From: Gammaproteobacteria bacterium
GTDB lineage: Bacteria > Pseudomonadota > Gammaproteobacteria > GCA-001735895
NCBI GenBank assembly: GCA_003231795.1
Contig: QIJI01000292.1
Location: forward strand, 1-14,172
Direction: 5' to 3'
DNA length: 14,172 nt
The notes under the pieces were generated by a model, which was given only the letters and a program-made list of their open reading frames with translations, had not been told where the DNA came from and searched no databases. Every line of letters starts with the position of its first letter. Within the stretch, counting starts at the first letter, position 1. The position numbers and the translations under genes are program-made. Positions 7,752-14,172 of this stretch are shown here, piece after piece.

Positions 7752-8278
7752 TCGGTGACTAGTTGATTACTGACTGGTTGCTCCGAGGTATTTTTCGGAT
7801 AATCGAAATATTCGAATCGGGTAGTGTCACGCGACCATTGGTTCCAGTCCTCGATATCGCATTCAAACCGCAGCAATCCACAGGTCGGCACATTGTCGAT
7901 AGTTAGCTCGTAGTCGAGCGAATTGGAAAATGAAGTGATGTCCGGGTTGTGGAATACCAGCATTAACTCCCCTGCTTCAGATTCCTGTTGTGCAATCAGC
8001 TCCTCGATCGATCCATTGCCAAGAAAGTACAGTGCCTCGGCAACTTCGACTTCTTGGTTTGCGTAACCACATTGTGCTGCAAAGAGTTTTGCGGTGTCGT
8101 GTGCACGTTTTGCCGGGCTTGTCAGAATTAAATCGACTGATTCACCGCGCGAGTTAAATCGTTGTCCCATTAATGGCGCATTCTGTTTTCCACGAGAGTT
8201 CAGGGGGCGTTGTTTGTCACCCATTCCGGGATCGGTCCAGCTTGATTTGGCATGTCGTAACAGATACAGGGTTTTCAT
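7742..8278 (-). CDS. sixA: SixA-type histidine phosphatase
   Basis: This is a small histidine-phosphatase-superfamily protein of 178 residues. It opens MKTLYLLRHAKSSW with the RHG-type motif Arg8-His9-Ala10, His9 being the presumed phospho-acceptor. It continues with PLNSRGKQNAPLMG, LILTSPAKRAHDTA (Arg58), EALYFLG and a second catalytic His110 in FHNPDITSFSN. This order matches SixA, which removes phosphate from phosphohistidine of signalling proteins. The open frame extends upstream to 8377, but homology starts at the Met at 8278 and the upstream part crosses a repeat hairpin, so I take 8278 as the start. The ribosome site is weak. The C-terminal tail after about residue 150 is not conserved as far as I can tell. 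It converges on ppk1 with a 10-base overlap. This proximity suggests, but does not prove, a link to polyphosphate or phosphohistidine metabolism. Confidence is high for the superfamily, moderate for the symbol. Confidence 0.85.
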   Translation of the reverse strand: MKTLYLLRHAKSSWTDPGMGDKQRPLNSRGKQNAPLMGQRFNSRGESVDLILTSPAKRAHDTAKLFAAQCGYANQEVEVAEALYFLGNGSIEELIAQQESEAGELMLVFHNPDITSFSNSLDYELTIDNVPTCGLLRFECDIEDWNQWSRDTTRFEYFDYPKNTSEQPVSNQLVTDQR

Positions 8279-8368
8279 AGATTGCTCGGACCAGAGTTTG
8301 TTTGCCGGAACAGGAATGTTACAGGAGTTGGGATATCCGAGCTTGCAGAAGTTTTCTATCGTTACTAG

Positions 8369-8391
8369 ATACCGCAATCACGCTGCGGTAT
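8369..8391. repeat. Hairpin repeat, perfect 8-bp stem with 7-base loop
   Basis: ATACCGCA (8369-8376) and TGCGGTAT (8384-8391) are perfect inverted repeats around ATCACGC. It lies in the 131-base gap between the end of the MshQ-like gene and the start of the sixA-like gene, both on the minus strand. Read on the minus strand the element is GTCATACCGC, loop, GCGGTATC, resembling short intergenic hairpin repeats of Proteobacteria. No T run follows on either strand, so it is not a standard intrinsic terminator, although it could protect or attenuate the MshQ-like transcript's 3' end. Confidence 0.6.
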
Positions 8392-8409
8392 GACAAAATC
8401 AAAGGGATG

Positions 8410-11400
8410 CTACTGGCGAATCTGCTGAATATAGATCTGGACCGGATCTCCACCAAAGATACCGAAGGTTGCCAGTGCAAATGGGTTGTCATCGTAAATG
8501 GTCATTGCATCATCAACCCAGTCGTACCGTAGCCAGACCTGGTTCAAGGGTGCAGTGTTCAGATCTATGGTGATCGTTTCGACCCCCGCAGTTCCAGAAA
8601 TTGGGGCCATCAAAGTGATATCAAACTTACCCAATGGCAAAGTCGGTGTAATCACTATCGCGTCGGTGTCTCCCGGCACCTCGCCAATATCAGTTAACGC
8701 AATCGTCGTATCAGCATCGAAATGCCGGGTCCAGTACCCGTTACCACCGCCGTCTTCATTATAAAACTCGATATGGTAAGGCATGATCAAATCGACAAGT
8801 TCGGAACCAAATGCGTTTTCCATACGTATACGACCAAAACGAATTTCCGTATTTAAGCCATCGGGCGTAACGGTAATAGACCCCACCGGGGTCGCAATGC
8901 CATCATCATCGGCGACGCTGGTAATTCCCAGGTCGATATCCGGATTAAACGGTGTTACTTCGCTATTGCTGTCCTTGGTGAAGTTGAAAGCGTCATCGGC
9001 TGCAAATACGAAATCGTGGCTACCGTCTGTATTGTCAACCAGCGTGAAACTGGTTGTTTGCGTATAGCTCAATGCCATCAAGGTCGCCGCGTCTGATCCT
9101 AGTTTGGTGCCATCCGCCATCGGCGAATCAAGCACGACGGTCGGCGTGCCAAGCATGGCCCATACCCCAGTATAGTTTGTGGTAATGCCTCCACCTGCGT
9201 TTCGCGCGGTCACTCTGAATGAAGGACGATCGGTCAACAGCGGACCATATCCGAAATTCTGTCCGACATAGGTAAACGGCGGAGCACCGGCAAGATTGGT
9301 GTCGACAAAGGTACCGGCATTTTGCGCAGCCATAGTCAAACGCTGGGGCGTGAAACGACCGACATAACCCGAGCGAGACTGCATTAACAAAGTTTCGGAA
9401 ATGCCAATTCCCAGGTAATCACCATCCAGAATAGCGGCCGTAATTTCAATTATCCCGACTTCATTAAAGGTAACCGCAGCGCTGAAGCCGCTACCGGCAG
9501 TAAAGTCAAGAATTTGAGTCGTGCCCGACAGCCCGGGATCAAATCCGGGATTCGGGTCAAACAGGTAGGAGGACAAATCAACGTCTTCAAATTCCTGACC
9601 GAAATTGGGTGTGTCCTGATAACCCGGGCCAATCGAAACAGTATTGTTGCTCAAGTCCACATTGTCGCCAGGATCGATGGTATCGTCGTGATTGTCAGGA
9701 CTGCCATTGTTATCCGCATCATCGGCCCCCTGGTACAGAATGCCAGTCACATCCACCTGAAAACTGGTTCCGGCAGAGGTAAATACTCCGCCTCCGGGGC
9801 CCGTCGCCGCGGGATTCGCGGGGGAAAAATCAAACCGGAACCCGAATGGCCGTGATACAAAGCTATTGCTGCCACCGATCAGTTCTTCATTGCTTGGCGT
9901 CAATACATAACGCGCATGCAACTGAATCTGCCCGGCGTCGGGATAGGTCAGTACAAAATTGGCGGTGGTATCGGCGACCGTTCCGAAGTCCAGATCAACG
10001 GCGGTATAACCGAGCGGGTTGATGACATCGGTGTTGGTACCGGCAACCTGGGCTTCTGGCGCCGAATTACCCAGAATATAAATCGGGCGCTGACAGGTAT
10101 CCGGGTTATCACATTCAAATGCGAAATCAACGCTGACTACGCCGTTGAGCGCCGCCTCGCAGGCGCCTGTCAAGGTATTGGTATTTATCGCTTCGAGTTC
10201 CAGAACCTGCGAAGCATATCCGACATTAGACGCCTTACCTGCAATCTGGATACCAATATCGTCGACCACACTGTCGGCAAGAAAATTAAACCCGGAAGGC
10301 GAAAAGGTTAGCGGTGGATCATCAGATCCATCGGCAATTCCGGTAGAATCGCTATAGGTCCCATCATCAGCATCGATATCGATGGTTTCGGCAAAAGTAT
10401 TCGCAAGGGTCAGCGTGACCGTGCCGCTTTCGCTGCCATCAAAAACATAGCTGCCCGCTCCATTACCAAGGTTGATCAGGTTGGCACCGTTACAGCCGCC
10501 GACGCAGGCCCAGTCTCCACGCAATGTATCCACGCTCAGGTTGACCGTACCGGTATACAATGTGTCGATCACATGCGGCGCCGTAGCGCTGGTATGTGCG
10601 GATATGGTCACATTCTCCGCCTGGCAATTAACGGCCGTACCATCATGGCCGATGGACAGGTGATTGGTACTAATACTGATGCATAAATTGGAATCCGGAA
10701 TTGCGAGAATTGTGACATTATCGATTTCCATCGATTCGCCAGGTCCGCCATAAAAAGATACAACCCTAAATCGGACGCGTGTATTGCCAGAGATGAAAGC
10801 GGTAATGTCAATGTTTTCCGTGCCGCTGACATCATTACTATAAGTTCGCAGAGTAGTATAACTGGCGCCCCCGTTATTCGAGATATCGACATTAAAAACA
10901 TCTGAGCCTTCCAGATTGCCCGAAGTTTGAAAGTCGAATGACAAAGTAGCCGACGCCTGTCCGCTCAAATCAACTTCTCTCGACAGGTTGGGCTGCCCCC
11001 CAGAATTGGGTCTATCGTCCATTCTTAGCACTCCACCAGCAATGGTGATATTGCCGGCTGAGGGTCCGCCACCGCCACCGATTTCTTGATCTTCCAGCCA
11101 ATCCCCGGACCAGGTGCTAGAGCCATCATTATTGCTATAGGCACTAGTAGAAAACAGGTCCGAAAAAGTAGTCACGCCGAATGTAAAATTAACCACTTGA
11201 GACGGGTTGATCGACTGCAGTATATAGCTGGTACCGAGACTAAAACCCGAAGTGTCGAGTAGCACCGTAGTTGGGTTTACCAGGGTGGCGGAATTTATCG
11301 TTACACCGTTATTAATCGAGTAATTATTAACATCATCGACAATCCCCGGACTCACAGGCGCGCTGAATATCACCGAAATTTGACTGCTCAACAGACAATC

Positions 11401-12126
11401 TGAATCAACTCTCGTGATCGACGGTAATTGGGGTTGCCACAACAGGTCCTGTGCGTCCGACACTGAAACTGCATTAAATGAAAACTGGTTGAAATCAGCA
11501 TCGGTTTCTTCGAGCCCAATGGTAGCACTCGAACCGTCAGCATCATCATTACCATAGCGAAACAGGATATCTCCGTTTTCATACAACACCACTTGAATCG
11601 TATAGCTGGTAGCTGGCGCGTTGTAACGCGGCACAGCATTCCAGGTAGCAACAAAACGGCGATTCGGCCCACTACCAAATGTGTCATAAGTGACACTACC
11701 CCCAGTCGATGGCTCCAGATCATCCCAATAAGGCATAATCAGCCTATCGGCTGCAGCAGCAAGGGTGGTATTGATATATTGCTGATGCACGGCCTGATCT
11801 GCTCCGAAATGCAGCAGTCCATTGCTAACAATACGAACTTGCGTATAAGTCACGCCGCCATATGAAAAATTAAATCCGATCGGAACTAACTGTTGGTCAT
11901 CATCGTCGGGAAAGCCAGTATTGGTATTCTCCCAGACCACATTGGTCGTGGTCGCTTCAAATGCGGTTTGCGGAATAACACTGACAGTGTAAGCAGCCTG
12001 TACCTGGGGGCTCAAAATTATTAGTGCGAAGATTGGCAACAGGTAGAATTTTGATATGGATACGAGCTTGCGCGACGAAAGCACTGAGATAGCATGTAAC
12101 ATTCTATTGGTAGTGGTTTTCCGCAT
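8410..12126 (-). CDS. Large secreted MshQ-like protein with C-terminal DUF6701 domain
   Basis: This 1238-residue protein has an N-terminal signal peptide: basic start, hydrophobic stretch ~27-39, likely cleavage after VQA (residue 44). Residues ~45-230 resemble a NIDO-like/beta-sandwich module: LVPIGFNFSYGGVTYTQVRI, SNGLLHFG, LIMPYWDDLEP, and IQVVLYENGDILFRYG. Residues ~235-312 look like a Big_5/Ig-like domain (IFSAPVSPGIVDDVNNY). Residues ~320-475 look like a jelly-roll module ending MEIDNVTILA. The C-terminal ~500 residues match MshQ/DUF6701: SRPFGFRFDF (758-767), YVGRFTPQRL (921-930), FTYVGQNF, FGRIRMENAFGSELVDL (1097-1113), WLRYDW and the terminal ATFGIFGG (1219-1226). DADNNGSPDNHDD (803-815) resembles a calcium loop. 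Eight cysteines follow the signal peptide, enough for disulfides. AGGA sits 2 bases from the start codon. Likely an extracellular or surface adhesin or pilus-linked protein; its role is unproven and no pilus genes are nearby. Confidence 0.85.
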   Translation of the reverse strand: MRKTTTNRMLHAISVLSSRKLVSISKFYLLPIFALIILSPQVQAAYTVSVIPQTAFEATTTNVVWENTNTGFPDDDDQQLVPIGFNFSYGGVTYTQVRIVSNGLLHFGADQAVHQQYINTTLAAAADRLIMPYWDDLEPSTGGSVTYDTFGSGPNRRFVATWNAVPRYNAPATSYTIQVVLYENGDILFRYGNDDADGSSATIGLEETDADFNQFSFNAVSVSDAQDLLWQPQLPSITRVDSDCLLSSQISVIFSAPVSPGIVDDVNNYSINNGVTINSATLVNPTTVLLDTSGFSLGTSYILQSINPSQVVNFTFGVTTFSDLFSTSAYSNNDGSSTWSGDWLEDQEIGGGGGPSAGNITIAGGVLRMDDRPNSGGQPNLSREVDLSGQASATLSFDFQTSGNLEGSDVFNVDISNNGGASYTTLRTYSNDVSGTENIDITAFISGNTRVRFRVVSFYGGPGESMEIDNVTILAIPDSNLCISISTNHLSIGHDGTAVNCQAENVTISAHTSATAPHVIDTLYTGTVNLSVDTLRGDWACVGGCNGANLINLGNGAGSYVFDGSESGTVTLTLANTFAETIDIDADDGTYSDSTGIADGSDDPPLTFSPSGFNFLADSVVDDIGIQIAGKASNVGYASQVLELEAINTNTLTGACEAALNGVVSVDFAFECDNPDTCQRPIYILGNSAPEAQVAGTNTDVINPLGYTAVDLDFGTVADTTANFVLTYPDAGQIQLHARYVLTPSNEELIGGSNSFVSRPFGFRFDFSPANPAATGPGGGVFTSAGTSFQVDVTGILYQGADDADNNGSPDNHDDTIDPGDNVDLSNNTVSIGPGYQDTPNFGQEFEDVDLSSYLFDPNPGFDPGLSGTTQILDFTAGSGFSAAVTFNEVGIIEITAAILDGDYLGIGISETLLMQSRSGYVGRFTPQRLTMAAQNAGTFVDTNLAGAPPFTYVGQNFGYGPLLTDRPSFRVTARNAGGGITTNYTGVWAMLGTPTVVLDSPMADGTKLGSDAATLMALSYTQTTSFTLVDNTDGSHDFVFAADDAFNFTKDSNSEVTPFNPDIDLGITSVADDDGIATPVGSITVTPDGLNTEIRFGRIRMENAFGSELVDLIMPYHIEFYNEDGGGNGYWTRHFDADTTIALTDIGEVPGDTDAIVITPTLPLGKFDITLMAPISGTAGVETITIDLNTAPLNQVWLRYDWVDDAMTIYDDNPFALATFGIFGGDPVQIYIQQIRQ

Positions 12127-12475
12127 TTTCCTGGACGATTGCTAACATGGCAGCTTGATCAATCTAAAAAACAATTGCCGCTTAACCTCGATTACGTCGT
12201 TTGGCAGATTAAGTTGCGGCATCTGCTACTATTTGATTCAGTATAAACAAGCATTGTTATCAAATACTGAGAACTATTTAAGTAAAACCGAATAAATCGA
12301 TGAAATTGCAGCATATGGTGACGAAAGGCGGCTAATTATCAACAAAATTCGCAGCTACACCCCATTTCCTCGCTAAAACTTGAAATAAAGCTCGATTTCG
12401 TGTCTATTCTATAGCATATTTATCGAGTTAATCCTGACACCTATCTTTTTTCAGTACGATCAACAAGTTAGAAGC
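12127..12475. other. 349-base divergent intergenic region
   Basis: It separates the minus-strand MshQ-like gene from the plus-strand rhodanese gene, so it should carry both promoters. It is AT-rich and I see no gene in it. Toward the rhodanese gene, TTGAAA (12380-12385) and TATTCT (12405-12410) form a weak sigma70-like pair with a long 19-base spacer. Toward the MshQ-like gene, a good -10-like TATACT occurs on the minus strand at 12240-12245, but no -35 at normal spacing. The distance leaves room for a regulator site, yet no clear operator dyad stands out by eye. Confidence 0.4.
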
Positions 12476-12904
12476 ATGTCTAAAAATAAAGTTGAACATA
12501 TTACTGCAACCCGTGCCTGGGAAATAATCCGGCAGGAGCCCAATGTGGCTTTTATCGATGTTCGTTCCGATATGGAGTACCTGTTTATCGGTCACCCTAA
12601 AGGTGCCGTCAGTATCCCCTGGATTGACGAACCGGACTTTGTCGTAAATCCAAATTTTGAGCGCGAAGTTCGTAAATTGATTCTGGGCGGCGTGATCGAG
12701 TCGAGTGAACACGACAGTATTCCGGTTATTTTAATATGCCGTAGCGGTAACCGTTCTGAAGAAGCCGGTAATCTACTTATCGAACACGGTTTCAGGCACG
12801 TCTATAACATCGAGCATGGCTTCGAGGGCGAGCTGGATGAAGATCACCATCGCAGCATGCTGACGGGATGGCGCTTCGACAACCTGCCCTGGGAACAGTG
12901 TTAA
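12476..12904 (+). CDS. Single-domain rhodanese-like sulfurtransferase
   Basis: This is a cytoplasmic protein of 142 residues consisting of one rhodanese domain. FIDVRSDMEY (26-35) is the CH2A-like region, GHPKGAVSIPW (39-49) follows, and the active-site loop is ICRSGNRS (87-94) with Cys88 as the sulfur-carrying residue. The final GFEGELDEDHHRSMLTGWR segment resembles the GG-W type ending of such proteins. The six-residue loop after the Cys is typical for sulfurtransferases acting on thiosulfate or protein persulfides, but the substrate cannot be inferred. The start at 12476 has a weak AGAAG just upstream. Its stop overlaps the stop of the convergent rhomboid gene by 4 bases. No signal peptide is seen. 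Confidence 0.88.
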   Translation: MSKNKVEHITATRAWEIIRQEPNVAFIDVRSDMEYLFIGHPKGAVSIPWIDEPDFVVNPNFEREVRKLILGGVIESSEHDSIPVILICRSGNRSEEAGNLLIEHGFRHVYNIEHGFEGELDEDHHRSMLTGWRFDNLPWEQC

Positions 12905-13593
12905 TGTTGGCTGCCGCGATCAAATAGTGGTACCGAATCGAACTTGAAAAACGGGATTAAAACCATACCGGTAATAAAACCACCGATATGGGCCCACCAC
13001 GCTGTATTACCGCCACTCCCGCTCAGAACATTGAAGATTTGCAGTCCAATCCAGAATCCCAGAACCCAGTAGGCTGGTAATCTCAGCGGCACCCTAAACA
13101 TAACCAGCACCAGAACCTTGACCCTCGGATGCAGTAGCAGGTAGGCACCGAGCACGCCCGAAATAGCGCCACTGGCACCGATCAACGGGCTTATCGACTG
13201 GGTTTCTGCCAGCGCGTGTGCAAGGCTCGCAAAAACACCACAGACACTGTAAAAAATAATGAACCGCCAGTGCCCCATGCTGTCTTCGACGTTATCACCG
13301 AACACCCATAAAAAGGCCATATTGCTGATCAGATGCATCCAGCCACTGTGTAAAAATAACGAACTAAGCAAGGTTAATTCGGCTGGCAATACGATCAATT
13401 CCGGGGTCAGCACCCGGTGATCGAATAACACTGCGGGCAGTACTCCATAAGACAACATCATCGCCTGAAGTTGCTCTCCAGGTAAATTCTGCTGGTAAAG
13501 AAAGACCAGTATGCAAACCAGAATCAGACCGAAGGTGACCCGCTGGAAAGCAATTATTTTAAGCGGATTTTTGTCATGCAGCGGCAGGAACAT
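12901..13593 (-). CDS. Rhomboid-family intramembrane serine protease
   Basis: This inner-membrane protease has 230 residues and about six or seven hydrophobic segments. It cuts transmembrane substrates within the bilayer. The first membrane segment is about residues 17-33. HSGWMHLISNM (82-92) supplies the conserved His and Asn91 that stabilise the oxyanion. The nucleophile motif GASGAISG (139-146) holds Ser141, and the catalytic partner is His202 in AHIGGFITGM (201-210). The N-terminal part (PLHDKNP, then YGVLPA) resembles the proteobacterial subgroup that lacks a large cytoplasmic domain. The start codon at 13593 has no good ribosome site. The 126 bases upstream to the sthA stop hold a tandem hairpin repeat that ends 10 bases before the start codon. 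It could be cotranscribed with sthA, read in the same direction. Substrates are unknown. Confidence 0.92.
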   Translation of the reverse strand: MFLPLHDKNPLKIIAFQRVTFGLILVCILVFLYQQNLPGEQLQAMMLSYGVLPAVLFDHRVLTPELIVLPAELTLLSSLFLHSGWMHLISNMAFLWVFGDNVEDSMGHWRFIIFYSVCGVFASLAHALAETQSISPLIGASGAISGVLGAYLLLHPRVKVLVLVMFRVPLRLPAYWVLGFWIGLQIFNVLSGSGGNTAWWAHIGGFITGMVLIPFFKFDSVPLFDRGSQH

Positions 13594-13602
13594 TGTTACG
13601 TC

Positions 13603-13662
13603 GTCATTCCGACGTATCGGGATGACCGGGGAAAGCGCGGTTGTCCGACGTATCGGAATGAC
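13603..13662. repeat. Tandem pair of hairpin repeats between sthA and the rhomboid gene
   Basis: Copy 1 (13603-13626) is GTCATTCCGA, CGTA, TCGGGATGAC, an inverted repeat with 9 of 10 Watson-Crick pairs plus a G-T type mismatch. Copy 2 (13640-13662) is GTTGTCCGA, CGTA, TCGGAATGAC, with one arm a base shorter. The shared core CCGACGTATCGG is identical. Starts are 37 bases apart and the link is G/C-rich. There is no T run, so these are not plain terminators. The sequence resembles short intergenic palindromic repeats (GTCATTCC type) found in many Proteobacteria. Confidence 0.65.
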
Positions 13663-13719
13663 GGGAAATTTCCAGGCAGTTTCGAAGCATTCGGACGAGA
13701 CTGACTAGAGCCCGATCAT

Positions 13720-14172
13720 TTAATAGGTCATGCGGTTGTAGGCATCAAGTGCGGCCACTTTGTAGGCTTCCGCCAACGTCGGATAATTGAATACGGTTTG
13801 CACAAAATAGTCTAACGTTCCACCGAGCGAGATAACCGCCTGCCCGATATGTATCAGCTCGGTCGCACCTTCGCCGATAATATGTACACCCAGCAGTTTC
13901 TGCGTTTCGATTGAAAACAGCATTTTCAACATACCTTCACGCAGTCCGATTATCTGACCGCGTGCGACTTCACGGAAACGCGCAATCCCTACTTCGTAGG
14001 CAATGCCGCGCTCGTTACATTCCTGTTCGGTCAGCCCGACCATACTGATTTCGGGCACCGCATAAATGCCATAAGGGAACAACTCAGGCTGGCTGTGAGC
14101 CTCGACACCAAACGCGTGACAGGCCGCATGCCTGCCCTGCTCCATCGAGGTCGATGCCAGGCTCGGGAATCC
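13720..14172 (-). CDS. sthA: Soluble pyridine nucleotide transhydrogenase, C-terminal part (runs off right edge)
   Basis: The last 150 residues are present; the rest of the gene lies beyond base 14172. Read from the edge, the protein goes GFPSLASTSMEQGR, YGIYAVPEISMVGLTEQE, YEVGIARFREVARGQIIGL, LLGVHIIGEGATELIHIGQA and YFVQTVFNYPTLAEAYKVAA before ending NRMTY. This matches the C-terminal dimerisation domain of the FAD-containing pyridine nucleotide-disulfide oxidoreductase superfamily, and specifically SthA (short FGE-RA-E-IHIGQA and FNYPT-AEAY blocks). SthA re-equilibrates NADPH and NAD in the cytoplasm. The main alternatives are dihydrolipoamide dehydrogenase or mercuric reductase relatives, but those carry a HPHPT-type His-Glu ending, whereas here it is FNYPTLAEA. 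The N-terminal FAD motif cannot be checked. Confidence 0.9.
   Translation of the reverse strand, partial: GFPSLASTSMEQGRHAACHAFGVEAHSQPELFPYGIYAVPEISMVGLTEQECNERGIAYEVGIARFREVARGQIIGLREGMLKMLFSIETQKLLGVHIIGEGATELIHIGQAVISLGGTLDYFVQTVFNYPTLAEAYKVAALDAYNRMTY

Noticed and set aside
8279..8377. N-terminal extension of the SixA-type protein
   Set aside because: Homology begins at the Met at 8278; the extension crosses a repeat hairpin and has no family counterpart.
8369..8391. Intrinsic terminator for the MshQ-like gene
   Set aside because: The stem is perfect, but no U run follows on either strand; it is reported as a repeat instead.
9514..10311. Plus-strand open frames antisense to the MshQ-like gene
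   Set aside because: They have no recognisable motif and lie wholly opposite a gene with clear signal peptide and domain signatures.
13511..13708. Plus-strand frame with repeated RRIGMTG peptides
   Set aside because: The peptide repetition is only the translation of the tandem hairpin repeats, and the rest lies opposite the rhomboid gene.

Overview
The window looks like a chromosomal segment of a gammaproteobacterium, probably free-living or marine. This rests on family resemblance read by eye: a SthA-type transhydrogenase end, a DUF6701/MshQ-like secreted protein, a paired PPK2-PPK1 polyphosphate operon and a lipoprotein PQQ-type dehydrogenase with c-heme motifs. No 16S or other taxonomic marker is present.

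Left part (1-2215, + strand): a collapsed IS3-family element (left end, the first codons of orfA, a piece of orfB) is joined directly to the last ~40 codons of a fabH-like ketoacyl synthase gene. That stub runs in frame into a complete fabD (malonyl transacylase), followed 5 bases later by an Sfp-type phosphopantetheinyl transferase. This looks like the surviving end of an accessory fatty-acid or polyketide cluster, and fabD appears more AT-rich than the central genes.

Central part: a lipoprotein fuses a GSDH-type beta-propeller dehydrogenase to a diheme cytochrome c tail (2399-4576, +). A polyphosphate block follows: ppk2 (4699-5508, +) and ppk1 (5523-7751, +) form an operon with a 14-base gap, and a SixA-type histidine phosphatase gene converges on ppk1 with a 10-base overlap (7742-8278, -). 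Together these could make polyP, use it to regenerate nucleoside triphosphates, and possibly act on phosphohistidine signalling.

Right part: a 1238-residue secreted MshQ-like protein (8410-12126, -) stands without any visible pilus genes. After a 349-base divergent intergenic region come a single-domain rhodanese (+), a convergent rhomboid protease (-) and the 3' part of sthA (-, running off the right edge). Short hairpin repeats starting with GTCATNCCG lie at 8369-8391 and, as a tandem pair, at 13603-13662.

I see no tRNA, rRNA, CRISPR array or obvious new defence system. The less ordinary items are the IS/fabH/fabD scar, a PPTase with an altered CoA-binding motif, the dehydrogenase-diheme fusion, the orphan MshQ-like protein and the repeats in the rhomboid leader.
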